Notes under the pieces: model-generated
Told to the model about the DNA's origin: nothing
Seen by the model: the letters and a program-made list of their open reading frames with translations, nothing else
Databases searched by the model: none
Source of the DNA: JACCTH01 sp035253825
GTDB lineage: Bacteria; Actinomycetota; Acidimicrobiia; Spongiisociales; ZC4RG35
DNA length: 64,000 nucleotides
Direction of reading: 5' to 3'
NCBI GenBank assembly: GCA_035253825.1
Contig: DATFBM010000007.1
Location: forward strand, 1 to 64,000
Translations under genes and position numbers: made by a program
Shown here: in pieces, positions 8,347-16,589 of the stretch
Layout: every line of letters starts with the position of its first letter
Numbering within the stretch: position 1 is the first letter of the stretch

Positions 8347-8380
8347 GCGAGCGAGGGGACCTGTCGGTCCCCCCGCTCGC
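8347..8380 (-). terminator. strong intercistronic stem-loop after the binding-protein gene
   Basis: GCGAGCG-A-GGGGACC, loop TGTC, GGTCCCC-C-CGCTCGC forms a 14-bp stem with one A:C mismatch, starting 8 bases past the binding-protein stop. No T-run follows in the direction of transcription. In malE-malF-type operons such a hairpin protects the binding-protein mRNA and lowers expression of the downstream transporter genes. I infer the same here rather than full termination. Confidence 0.6.
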
Positions 8381-8388
8381 TGTGGCAA

Positions 8389-9942
8389 TCACCCGCTGCC
8401 GACCAGGCCGCGTCCCCGCCAGTCGTCGAAGATGGCGTTGATCTGGGCCTCGGCGTCGGCTACCGCCTCCGCCGGGGTCTTTGTGCCCTGCGCCGCTTCG
8501 GCGAACATCACCGGAATGATGGATTCGCCGAAGATCTGGCCGATGGCCGGGTTGGCCGGGCCGGGATGCCCGATGTTGGTCGCCCAGTCGAGCGAGGTCT
8601 TCAGCACCGACAGCTTGTCGGCCGGGTTGGACCCGAAGGGGTCGTTGTCCAGCCAACCATCGAGCTGAGGTACCCGGTCGGGGAAGGCCGGGAAGTCGTA
8701 GAGCTTCGAGTGCCAGGCGACCGGGGCCAGATTCTCCGTGTAGTGCAACAAGAACTCCTGGGCGGCGGCGACGTTGACGTCGGGCGCGTCCGGGATGATC
8801 CAGTTGTACATCACATGCGATGCAACGATCGCGGTGGCCGGGCCCTCCAAGGCGGGCGTGAACCAAATGTCGTCGGCCACTTCCAGTCCCTCGTCTTGGG
8901 CGGTTCGATACGCCGAGATCGAGTTCAGGATGTAGCTCAACTCGCCAGCATTGATGCCTTGGTTGTTAGAAGCCGCGTTCCAGGCGAAGACCTCTGGGGT
9001 CATCGCGTTGGAGAACAGTTCGTTCATGTACTCGACAGCCGCGATCGTGGCGTCTGAGTTGATGATGACGTTCTCGTTCTCGTCCTGAATGCCAGCGCCA
9101 AAGGACCACAACAGTCCCCGGAGCGCCATGTTGGAGTCGATTTCCTGTGACATCCCGATCCCAAGCTGGACACCCTGAGAGGCGAAGATCTCGGCGCCAC
9201 CTGCCAACAAGTCGTCGTAGGTGCGGGGACCGTCGGGCATGCCCACCGCTTCCCAGAGAGAGCGGCGGTAATCGCCGGGGTCGGGAACCCACGATGGGGC
9301 ATAGGCGTAGAACTTCTCCGTGTTGGGGTTGAACGAAGAGCGTCTCGTCAAGTCGAGCATCGTCCCGTAGCGGCTCTCCGCCTCCGCCACGACGTCGCTC
9401 ATGTCGACAACCGACGGCTCGTGCTGGCTAAGCACCGCGATGTACTGCATCAGATCGTGCTCGGGCTGACCCGATTGAATCTCAGCCGCAATCGCAGCCG
9501 GGACGTCCGCCACCGCGATGTGATCGACATTGACGGTGACGCCGACTTGATCACCCCATTCCTGAACGAATGGGTCGAACCAGGTGTCATGGGCGGGGAC
9601 GAAGTGGCTCCACAGCAAGATGTTGAGCTCGCCGCTGAGGGATTGGCGAGGCTCGACAAAGTTGACCGCTGGCTCCCCTCCGGCCGCGCCGGTGGTCGCC
9701 GGGGCCGTAGTCCCTGGGGTCGTTGTCCCTGGGGCGGCGGTAGTGCCCGGTGCGGCCGTGGTTCCCGGTCCGGCAAGGGTGGTCGCCGGGCCCGCACCAT
9801 TGCCACATGCCGCCGCCAGAAGAGCGGCGCCGCCCATGTAGAGAAACTTCCGCCGAGTCATGCCGTATGGCGATCTTGCGCCCGGCACGTACAAGCTCCT
9901 GCTCGGTAGGTACAAGCCACTTGGCCGTTTGCGGGGTACCAA
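8389..9942 (-). CDS. ABC transporter extracellular solute-binding lipoprotein
   Basis: This is a family-1-type sugar-binding protein. The export region is a twin-arginine-like MTRRKFLYMGG followed by a hydrophobic stretch and the lipobox LLAAAC. A low-complexity Pro/Thr/Ala linker made of PGTTAAPGTT repeats comes next, then the binding domain (ELNILLWSHFVPAHDTWFDP onward). I choose a TTG start at 9942 because a full AAGGAGG lies 6 bases upstream (9949-9955). The internal ATG at 9861 has no such site. The extra 27 residues hold a duplicated heptad (LYLPSRS/LYVPGAR) encoded by a 21-base repeat. If translation begins at 9861 the protein has 490 residues. It delivers substrate to the downstream permeases. 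Confidence 0.87.
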   Translation of the reverse strand: MVPRKRPSGLYLPSRSLYVPGARSPYGMTRRKFLYMGGAALLAAACGNGAGPATTLAGPGTTAAPGTTAAPGTTTPGTTAPATTGAAGGEPAVNFVEPRQSLSGELNILLWSHFVPAHDTWFDPFVQEWGDQVGVTVNVDHIAVADVPAAIAAEIQSGQPEHDLMQYIAVLSQHEPSVVDMSDVVAEAESRYGTMLDLTRRSSFNPNTEKFYAYAPSWVPDPGDYRRSLWEAVGMPDGPRTYDDLLAGGAEIFASQGVQLGIGMSQEIDSNMALRGLLWSFGAGIQDENENVIINSDATIAAVEYMNELFSNAMTPEVFAWNAASNNQGINAGELSYILNSISAYRTAQDEGLEVADDIWFTPALEGPATAIVASHVMYNWIIPDAPDVNVAAAQEFLLHYTENLAPVAWHSKLYDFPAFPDRVPQLDGWLDNDPFGSNPADKLSVLKTSLDWATNIGHPGPANPAIGQIFGESIIPVMFAEAAQGTKTPAEAVADAEAQINAIFDDWRGRGLVGSG

Positions 9943-10117
9943 GTCTTTCCTCCTTCCGCCGCGAAGATCTGGCGGTCGAGCCAGGTATCCGAACCTAGCA
10001 CCGTGCACGGATTGTTGTGGCTGGGATGGGCTCGGACGGACCCCCTCGGTGGCCCCGCAGATGCACTTTTAGGATGTCGGAGGAATTGGCCACGGCCGCT
10101 TGACACAGGAGATACAT

Positions 10118-11452
10118 ATGCATGACGACCTTCGCCGGGCGGTAGCCGACGACTTCTCGCACATGAAGGAGACCCTCGCCGATCTGGTTCGGATTCCCTC
10201 CGTCAGCGCTACTTCCTACCCGGCCGCCGAGGTGCGTCGTTCTGCCGAAGCGGTTTCCAGCCTCTTCGAGGAGGCTGGGGCCGACCGGGTGCAGCTACTC
10301 GAACTGGAGGGTGCGCATCCCGCGGTCTTCGGGGAAGCCGCCGGCCCTCCCGGTACTCCAACAGTTCTTCTATACGCCCATCACGATGTGCAACCGCCCG
10401 GCCCGGCGGAGGAGTGGTACACCGGACCCTTTGAGCCCTTCGAGCGCGACGGCCGGCTCTACGGTCGCGGGTCTTCGGACGACAAGTCGGGTGTCATCAT
10501 GCACGTGGGGATGCTGCGGGCGTTCGGCGGGAAGCCACCGGTGGGAGTGAAGTTCTTCATCGAAGGGGAGGAGGAGGTCGGATCGAGCCACCTCCCGGAC
10601 TTTCTCGACAAATATGCAGACCAGTTGCGCGCCGACGTGATCGTCATCGCCGACGCCGGCACCTGGCGGGTGGGGGTTCCGGCGATCACTACCTCCCTGC
10701 GGGGGATCACGGCCTGCACCGTCGAGGTTCGAACCCTGGGCTCAGCCGTGCATTCCGGACAATTCGGCGGCGCCTTCCCCGACGCCATCACCACCCTCTG
10801 CCGACTGCTGGCGACGCTTCACGACGAGGGCGGCAATGTCGCCGTTCCCGGCCTCGTGGCCTACGAAAGCGATCCTCTCGACCTCACCGAAGATGAAGTC
10901 AGACAACAGGCTGGAGCAGTAACCGGTTTGAAGTCGATCGGTGATGGAGTTTGGACCAGCCGGATGTGGTCAAAGCCCGCCATCTCTGTGCTGGCGATCG
11001 ATGCCCCTCGCATCTCAGAAGCGATCAATCAACTCGTGCCGGTGGCCGCCGCCAAGGTGTCGATGCGCCTTGCCCCCGGTCAGGACGGCAAAGCGGCCGA
11101 GGAGGCTCTGCGTCGCCATCTGGAAGCGAACGTTCCCTGGGGAGCAGAGTTGAGAGTGCGTTCCGATGGCTACGGCGATGCTTACGCCCTCGCTACCGAT
11201 GCCCCGGCGTTCGAAGCTTTCCGACAAGCCATGGCGACGGTTTGGGACACCGCCCCAGTGGAGATCGGATCGGGCGGCTCGATTCCTTTCGTAGCCGCGT
11301 TCTCTGCCCAGATGCCGGATGCGCCGGTGATCCTCATCGGCGCCGGAGATCCCACATCTGCCTTTCACGGCCCCAACGAAAGCCAACACCTCGGCGATCT
11401 GGAGAAGTCGATCCTTGCCGAGGCGATGGCCCTGCGCCTCCTCGCCGGCTAA
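10118..11452 (+). CDS. M20 family metallopeptidase (dipeptidase)
   Basis: The 444-residue cytosolic metallohydrolase follows the M20 pattern: YAHHDVQPPG (first zinc ligand), GRGSSDDKSG (bridging Asp), EGEEEVGS (catalytic Glu and ligand Glu), IVIADAGTW (ligand Asp) and the final GPNESQH-type region with its His ligand. The lid domain carries the HSGQFGG loop. It resembles carnosinase-like dipeptidases more than ArgE or DapE. ATG 10118 has AGGAGA 5 bases upstream, so I prefer it to the upstream in-frame TTG at 10100. The next gene begins in the same frame right after the TAA. Confidence 0.9.
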   Translation: MHDDLRRAVADDFSHMKETLADLVRIPSVSATSYPAAEVRRSAEAVSSLFEEAGADRVQLLELEGAHPAVFGEAAGPPGTPTVLLYAHHDVQPPGPAEEWYTGPFEPFERDGRLYGRGSSDDKSGVIMHVGMLRAFGGKPPVGVKFFIEGEEEVGSSHLPDFLDKYADQLRADVIVIADAGTWRVGVPAITTSLRGITACTVEVRTLGSAVHSGQFGGAFPDAITTLCRLLATLHDEGGNVAVPGLVAYESDPLDLTEDEVRQQAGAVTGLKSIGDGVWTSRMWSKPAISVLAIDAPRISEAINQLVPVAAAKVSMRLAPGQDGKAAEEALRRHLEANVPWGAELRVRSDGYGDAYALATDAPAFEAFRQAMATVWDTAPVEIGSGGSIPFVAAFSAQMPDAPVILIGAGDPTSAFHGPNESQHLGDLEKSILAEAMALRLLAG

Positions 11453-11461
11453 AGGCACGGC

Positions 11462-11944
11462 CTGTTCAACCTGGTTCTCTATCGACCGGAGATCGCCCCC
11501 AACACCGGCGCCTGCATGCGGTTGGCGGCCAATGTCGGTTGCCGGCTTCATCTCATCGAGCCGCTCGGATTCACCCTTGACGATGCAAAGCTGCGCCGAG
11601 CGGGCATGGACTATCGCGATCGAGCGGTTGTCCTCATCCATCAAGATCTCGCCGCCTGGTTGGCGGATGCCAGGCCGGAGCGAGTCTTTGCTTTCTCCAA
11701 CCAGGGTGAGACGAGGTACAGCGACGTTTACTACGAGCCGGGCGACAGCCTCCTATTCGGTCCGGAATCGGTTGGCCTTCCCGACGAAGTCATGCACGCG
11801 CCCTTCATCACCGCCGTCGTCCACATCCCCATGCAGCCCGGTGTACGGAGCCTCAACCTCGCCAATGCTGCGGCGATCGCAACATACGAGGCTTGGCGCC
11901 AACGCGCCTTCGCGCTCACCGATCGCCTGGCGGGTGATGGATAG
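11462..11944 (+). CDS. trmL: tRNA (cytidine/uridine-2'-O-)-methyltransferase TrmL, apparent CTG start
   Basis: This SPOUT methyltransferase would 2'-O-methylate the wobble base (position 34) of tRNA-Leu. The N terminus LFNLVLYRPEIAPNTG, the FGPESVGLP motif and the trefoil-knot SAM site PMQPGVRSLNLANAAA are all present. No ATG, GTG or TTG lies in frame between the previous stop (11452) and 11516, yet the conserved first strand starts at 11462. The CTG there aligns with the family's first Met and has AAAGG 6 bases upstream. An ATG start at 11516 would delete the first strand and the NTG loop. The full length is 160 residues, normal for TrmL. Confidence 0.85.
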   Translation: MFNLVLYRPEIAPNTGACMRLAANVGCRLHLIEPLGFTLDDAKLRRAGMDYRDRAVVLIHQDLAAWLADARPERVFAFSNQGETRYSDVYYEPGDSLLFGPESVGLPDEVMHAPFITAVVHIPMQPGVRSLNLANAAAIATYEAWRQRAFALTDRLAGDG

Positions 11945-11974
11945 GCATGGCTCGCTCCTAGCCTCCCCTGCTCA

Positions 11975-12718
11975 ATGTCCTCGATCGCCCCCGCCCTGCC
12001 AGCCGCGCGGGCCGTCGAGGTGGTCAAGGTTTACGGGGATGGCCCCACCGCGGTCCGAGCCCTCGATGGGATCTCGCTCGAAGTCGAGCGGGGTCGATTC
12101 ACGGCCATCATGGGCGCCTCCGGTTCGGGGAAGTCGACTCTGCTTCATTGCCTGGCCGGACTGGATGAGCTCACTTCGGGCCGAGTGCTGATCGGAGACA
12201 TCGATCTTGCCACCCTCGACGACAATGCTCTCACTCGTCTCCGGCGCGATCGAATTGGCTTCGTGTTCCAAGCGTTCAATCTGGTTCCGACACTTACCGC
12301 CGCCGAAAACATCGTCCTTCCGCTATCCCTCGCCGGACGCCAACCCGATCGTGACTGGCTCGAAGTGGTCATCTCGACCTTGCACCTCGGAGATCGCCTC
12401 GATCACCGGCCCAGCCAACTCTCTGGCGGTCAGCAACAGCGCGTCGCCGCCGCCCGAGCATTGATCACCCGGCCCGATCTGATCTTTGCTGACGAGCCTT
12501 CCGGCAATCTCGACTCTCGATCGGGCGCTCAGCTGCTCGACTTCCTTAGGAAGGCGGTGGACGATTTCTCTCAGACCATCGTCTTGGTGACACACGATCC
12601 AAATGCCGCTGCTCAAGCAGATCGGATCGTGTTCCTCGCCGATGGCCAGGTGATCGACGAGATGGCGTCCCCCAGCACCGATCGGGTCATCGATCGCCTT
12701 CACCACCTCGAGGCGTAG
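11975..12718 (+). CDS. ABC transporter ATP-binding protein (MacB/LolD type)
   Basis: The 247-residue ATPase has Walker A GASGSGKSTL, Q-loop VFQAFNLVPTL, signature LSGGQQQRVAAARAL, Walker B LIFADEPSGNLDS and H-loop VLVTHDPNAAAQAD. The pairing with the large FtsX-type permease two bases downstream defines a MacB-like system. These systems do not translocate in the usual way. They use ATP to drive periplasmic or extracellular work, such as lipoprotein or peptide release. The substrate is unknown. Confidence 0.93.
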   Translation: MSSIAPALPAARAVEVVKVYGDGPTAVRALDGISLEVERGRFTAIMGASGSGKSTLLHCLAGLDELTSGRVLIGDIDLATLDDNALTRLRRDRIGFVFQAFNLVPTLTAAENIVLPLSLAGRQPDRDWLEVVISTLHLGDRLDHRPSQLSGGQQQRVAAARALITRPDLIFADEPSGNLDSRSGAQLLDFLRKAVDDFSQTIVLVTHDPNAAAQADRIVFLADGQVIDEMASPSTDRVIDRLHHLEA

Positions 12719-12720
12719 CG

Positions 12721-15231
12721 GTGTGGAACGCCGCCTGGAAGGGGCTGATCGGTCACCGCCTACGGTTCGCCCTCACCGCCCTTTCGATCGCCTTAGGAGT
12801 GGGACTGGTGGCCGCCAGCTACATGTTCACCGACTCCCTCGACCGGGCCTTCGACGATCTCTTCTCCGCCACGCTGTCCGGTTTCGATCTCCAGGTTCGG
12901 CCCGAGGTCGATGAAGACCTGGCCTTCACTCAAGGCGCTCCCCTTCCAGAGCACCTGGTGGACGAGATCGGGCGACTTCCCGGGATCGACGCCGCCCGGG
13001 GGAGTATTTTCGGATTCGCCCAGGTGGCGGCGGGCGGGGAGAGCCTCACCAACGGCACCTCTCCGACTTTTGTCGTGAGCTGGCCCGAATTGGTCGACGC
13101 CTTCTCGATCCGAAGCGGGGAAAGGCCCGGCCCCGGCGAGGGCGCCCTCGATCCCTCGACAGCCACCCGAGCTGGTTTGGGTTTGGGAGACGAGATCGTG
13201 GTCACCGGAGTTGGGGCTCCCCAGAATCTGCGGCTCTCCGGGACCGCGGCCATCGAGGGTTTCGAATCATTCGGGGGAGCGGTGTCGGTGTACGTCACCC
13301 TGGAGACCGCTCAACGCCTGCTCGACCTCGAAGATCAGGTCCTCACGATCGAGATCGAGACGGATGAGCCACTCGAGGCGATGATCGCGCGGGTCGAGAC
13401 CGTACTTCCCGAGGGAGTCGAGGCAGTTTCTGCTCAAAGCGCGGCTGAGGAGCAGCTGGCGACCTTCAAGGAGGCGCTCGGATTCTTGAACACCTTTCTT
13501 TTGGTCTTCGCCGGGGTGACCGTGTTCGTCGCCGCCTTCCTCATACAGAACACGTTTCGCATCATCGTTGCCCAGAGGACGCATGAGCTCGCCACCCTTC
13601 GCCTGGTGGGAGCCTCCCGACGTCAGGTATTGGGTTTGGTCTTGGTGGAAGCCGGACTCGTTGGAATGCTGGCTTCAGCACTGGGCCTCGTTTTGGGTGT
13701 GGTGCTGGCCCAAGCCATCAGGAGCTTGCTGGCTTTCGGGGGATCATTGCCTACGACCTCATTAGAGCTCGCTCCCCGCACGATTCTGGTGGCGGTGGCG
13801 ACAGGCCTGATCATCACGCTTGCGTCGGCGCTTCTTCCCGCCCGAGGAGCGGGCCGGATCAACCCCATAGCCGCCCTCCGCCGGGTGTTGGCGCCCGAGT
13901 CGCCGGTCACCAATCGTCGTCGCGGCATCGCCGGCCTTCTGATCACGCTGGCCGGAGTCGGCCTGCTGGCAGTAGGGCTTCTCGGATTCGAACTCCCGGT
14001 GTCGAACCTGGTGCTGGTCGGATCGGGGGCCGGCATCGTCTTTATCGGAGTCGCCGTCCTGGCCGCGGTGTTCGCCCGCCAGGCCACGGCCACGTTGGGG
14101 ACGCCCCTCGCCGGCCTGGGAGTGCCGGGGCGACTGGCGGTGGAGAATGCCGGCCGATCGCCGCGGCGAACCGCCGCTACCGCCTCAGCTCTCATGGTGG
14201 GACTGGCGCTTGTCGGTCTCACGCTGGTCCTGGCCGACTCGTTGAAGACAACCGCAGACCGGCTGATCGGGGATCGCTTCGAGGCCGATCTGGTGGTGGG
14301 GCCGGCCGGATTCGGAGCAGCCCGCCTCTCCCCACAGCTGGCCGCCGAGCTGGCGAGCTTGCCGGAAGTAGCCTCGCTCGCCGCGGTCCGCGACGGTCAG
14401 GTTCTCTATCAGGGCGAGACCCGCACCCTTCTCGGCGGACCCACCTCGCTTCTGCCCGGCCTGGTCAATTTCACGGTCATAGAAGGTGAGATCTCGGAAA
14501 TAACCGGCGATCGGATCGGGATGCGGAGCGGCCTCGCCGAAGGGCTGTCGATCGGTGACCCGGTCACCATCGAATTCGCCCGGACGGGCCCCCAGTCCCT
14601 GGAGCTGGCGGCGATCTTCGACGCCCGCGGGATCGGCGCCGGATTGCTTGTGGATTCTCCGACCTTCGCCGACAATTTCACCGAGCAGTTCGACTCGCAG
14701 ATATTTCTCGATCTCGCCCCCGGAGTTGGCTTGGAGGAAGGCCGGGCCCAAGTCGAGTCTGTCACCGCCCGCTATGTCGGCAGCCAGGTCCTCGATCAGG
14801 AAGAACTCGCCAATGAAGCGTCCTTGCGGATCGACGAACTCGTCCGTCTGGTATTCGGCCTCCTCGGGGTAGCGGTAGTGGTGGCGCTGATCGGCATCAC
14901 CAACACCCTCACCCTTTCGGTCCTGGAGCGACGCCGAGAGATCGGACTGCTCCGAGCCCTTGGCCTCAGCCGCCGCCAGCTTCGGTCAGCCATCAACTGG
15001 GAGGCAATCCTCATCGCCCTCATCGGCGCTGCACTGGGAATGGGTCTGGGACTCACGTTCGCATGGGCGGTGATCACAGCCCTCGACGACGAGATCCTGC
15101 GCATGTCGATTCCCTGGGGCCGAGTGGGGCTCTCGCTGGTCGGTGCCGCTCTCGCCGGCCTCCTGGCCGCAGCAGTGCCGGCCTGGCGGGCTTCCCGCCG
15201 CAACATCCTCGAGGCGATCAGTTACGAATAG
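12721..15231 (+). CDS. ABC transporter permease with two FtsX/MacB-like domains
   Basis: This 836-residue membrane protein starts with GTG 12721, right after the ATPase stop. One N-terminal membrane helix (about 15-37) is followed by a large extracellular MacB-type domain (about 45-250) and three helices near 255-375. A second unit has helices around 400-450, another extracellular domain, and three C-terminal helices (about 710-825) with the LLRALGLSRRQLRSAI motif typical of FtsX permeases. The repeated motif LATLRLVGASRRQVLGLVLV lies in the first unit. Fused double-unit permeases of this size are common in Actinobacteria. Confidence 0.9.
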   Translation: MWNAAWKGLIGHRLRFALTALSIALGVGLVAASYMFTDSLDRAFDDLFSATLSGFDLQVRPEVDEDLAFTQGAPLPEHLVDEIGRLPGIDAARGSIFGFAQVAAGGESLTNGTSPTFVVSWPELVDAFSIRSGERPGPGEGALDPSTATRAGLGLGDEIVVTGVGAPQNLRLSGTAAIEGFESFGGAVSVYVTLETAQRLLDLEDQVLTIEIETDEPLEAMIARVETVLPEGVEAVSAQSAAEEQLATFKEALGFLNTFLLVFAGVTVFVAAFLIQNTFRIIVAQRTHELATLRLVGASRRQVLGLVLVEAGLVGMLASALGLVLGVVLAQAIRSLLAFGGSLPTTSLELAPRTILVAVATGLIITLASALLPARGAGRINPIAALRRVLAPESPVTNRRRGIAGLLITLAGVGLLAVGLLGFELPVSNLVLVGSGAGIVFIGVAVLAAVFARQATATLGTPLAGLGVPGRLAVENAGRSPRRTAATASALMVGLALVGLTLVLADSLKTTADRLIGDRFEADLVVGPAGFGAARLSPQLAAELASLPEVASLAAVRDGQVLYQGETRTLLGGPTSLLPGLVNFTVIEGEISEITGDRIGMRSGLAEGLSIGDPVTIEFARTGPQSLELAAIFDARGIGAGLLVDSPTFADNFTEQFDSQIFLDLAPGVGLEEGRAQVESVTARYVGSQVLDQEELANEASLRIDELVRLVFGLLGVAVVVALIGITNTLTLSVLERRREIGLLRALGLSRRQLRSAINWEAILIALIGAALGMGLGLTFAWAVITALDDEILRMSIPWGRVGLSLVGAALAGLLAAAVPAWRASRRNILEAISYE

Positions 15232-15233
15232 CC

Positions 15234-15249
15234 GGTCTCGAGAGAGACC
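15234..15249 (+). terminator. short hairpin after the exporter operon
   Basis: GGTCTC-GAGA-GAGACC is a perfect 6-bp stem with a tetraloop, 2 bases past the permease stop. No T-run follows, so it is at best a weak terminator. Confidence 0.3.
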
Positions 15250-15276
15250 ATTGATGCTCGCTGCCATCATGGGGTC

Positions 15277-16311
15277 ATGGACAAGCTCATCGTTGGTACC
15301 GAAAAGGGCGGCTATCTCCTCACCAAGGGCGCCAGCTCGTGGCAGGTCGAGGGCCCGTCGTTTCCGGGATGGAAGGTTTCCGCTTTCGGGAAGGCCCCTG
15401 ATGGCACTTTCCTGGCCGGATTGGGTTCCAATTGGTTCGGAGCTTCGGTTCATCGCTCGAACGACTATCGGAACTGGGAGCAGGTAGAGAACGGCCCGAC
15501 CTACCCGGAAGAGTCGGGACTAAAGCTCAACCAGATCTGGACCTTCCACACCACCGGCGACAGGATCTATGCCGGGGTCGACCAAGCCGGCCTCTTCTTC
15601 TCCGACGACCAGGGCCTTTCCTGGCAACCGGTGCCTGCGCTCAACGAGTACCCAGGGCGAGCCGAGTGGCAGCCTGGCTTTGGGGGTCTCGCCGCCCACC
15701 ACATCCTCTCGGCCGGGGACCAACTCTGGGTGGGCATCTCAGCCGTCGGTGTTTTTCGCTCCGACGATGGTGGTAGATCGTTTGTCCGCCGCGATCGCGG
15801 AGTGCCGGTGGTGGGCGATCCCGACGCGGATCCGGAGTCGTTGGAGCCGGGACGTTGCGTGCATGGCCTGACCTCTGATCCCGAGGACCCGGATCGCATC
15901 TGGCGGCAGGATCACTCGGGTGTTTACCGCAGCACCGATGGAGCCGAGAGCTGGGAACGCATCGAGGAAGGCCTCCCGGCGGCATTCGGTTTTCCCATCG
16001 GGCGCAACCATGAGTCGGGCTCGCTGTTCGTGGTCCCCCTCACCGCCGACGAAAACCGGATTCCCGTGGAAGGACAGCTCGCCGTCTACCGATCACAGGA
16101 CGATGGCAAGTCGTGGCACCAGTCGGGACGGGGATGGCCCGAGGGCGGTCAATTCAACGGGGTACTCCGCAACGCCATGGTGGTTGACAGCCAGGGCGGA
16201 GTCGCAGTCGGAACCACTGGTGGCTCGATCTTTGTCTCAAACGACGATGGCGACAAATGGGACCAAATTTCGGTCTCATTGCCACGCATCCTCGCCGTCG
16301 AAGCCGCCTGA
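15277..16311 (+). CDS. BNR/sialidase-like beta-propeller protein
   Basis: The 344-residue protein consists of repeated blades with Asp-box motifs (S-x-D-x-G-x-x-W): FFSDDQGLSWQPV, FRSDDGGRSFVRR, YRSTDGAESWERI, YRSQDDGKSWHQS and FVSNDDGDKWDQI. There is no signal peptide, so it should be cytoplasmic. The arrangement matches WD40/YVTN/BNR-like 'exo-alpha-sialidase' annotations in Actinobacteria, but sialidase catalytic residues (Arg triad, FRIP) are not evident. It overlaps the next gene, a MoaD-like protein, by TGATG, and I recall this pair occurring together elsewhere. Molecular function is unknown. Confidence 0.82.
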   Translation: MDKLIVGTEKGGYLLTKGASSWQVEGPSFPGWKVSAFGKAPDGTFLAGLGSNWFGASVHRSNDYRNWEQVENGPTYPEESGLKLNQIWTFHTTGDRIYAGVDQAGLFFSDDQGLSWQPVPALNEYPGRAEWQPGFGGLAAHHILSAGDQLWVGISAVGVFRSDDGGRSFVRRDRGVPVVGDPDADPESLEPGRCVHGLTSDPEDPDRIWRQDHSGVYRSTDGAESWERIEEGLPAAFGFPIGRNHESGSLFVVPLTADENRIPVEGQLAVYRSQDDGKSWHQSGRGWPEGGQFNGVLRNAMVVDSQGGVAVGTTGGSIFVSNDDGDKWDQISVSLPRILAVEAA

Positions 16312-16589
16312 TGGCCCGAGCAGTGGTGAGGCTGCCGCGTCTCCTCGAGCCGGCCGTGGGCACAATTCGTCAAGTCGAGGTGACCGGTAGCACGATGGGA
16401 GAGGCGATCGGAGATCTTTTGCGTCTGCATCCCACCCTCCGAGTTCACCTGTTCGACGAGCAGTACCAGCTGCGACCCCACGTGCTGTGCTTTCACAACG
16501 GGACGCCGGATCGCGATGTGGCTAACGGCACCGCCCAAGTCTCCGACGGCGACGAGATCGTTTTCTTGCAAGCCGTCTCCGGCGGGTGA
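16311..16589 (+). CDS. MoaD/ThiS-like ubiquitin-fold protein with C-terminal Gly-Gly
   Basis: The 92-residue beta-grasp protein ends in QAVSGG, the exposed diglycine needed for adenylation and thiocarboxylation by an E1-like enzyme. The VEVTGSTMGEAIGDLLRLHP segment is the usual first helix region, and DGDEIVFLQAVSGG is the canonical C-terminal strand. No moaE, E1 or thiazole gene is nearby, so it may be a dedicated sulfur carrier or small protein modifier. It is translationally coupled to the BNR protein on one side (TGATG) and to the FAD oxidoreductase on the other (GTGA). Confidence 0.85.
   Translation: MARAVVRLPRLLEPAVGTIRQVEVTGSTMGEAIGDLLRLHPTLRVHLFDEQYQLRPHVLCFHNGTPDRDVANGTAQVSDGDEIVFLQAVSGG

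Noticed and set aside
9889..9943. Direct repeats of GTACAAGC as a transcription-factor site
   Set aside because: The 21-base spacing equals seven codons in the frame of the binding protein after the TTG start, so a coding duplication explains it.
10001..10010. CCGTGCACGG palindrome as sugar-repressor operator
   Set aside because: Only 10 bp with no symmetric extension; such sites are expected by chance in GC-rich DNA.
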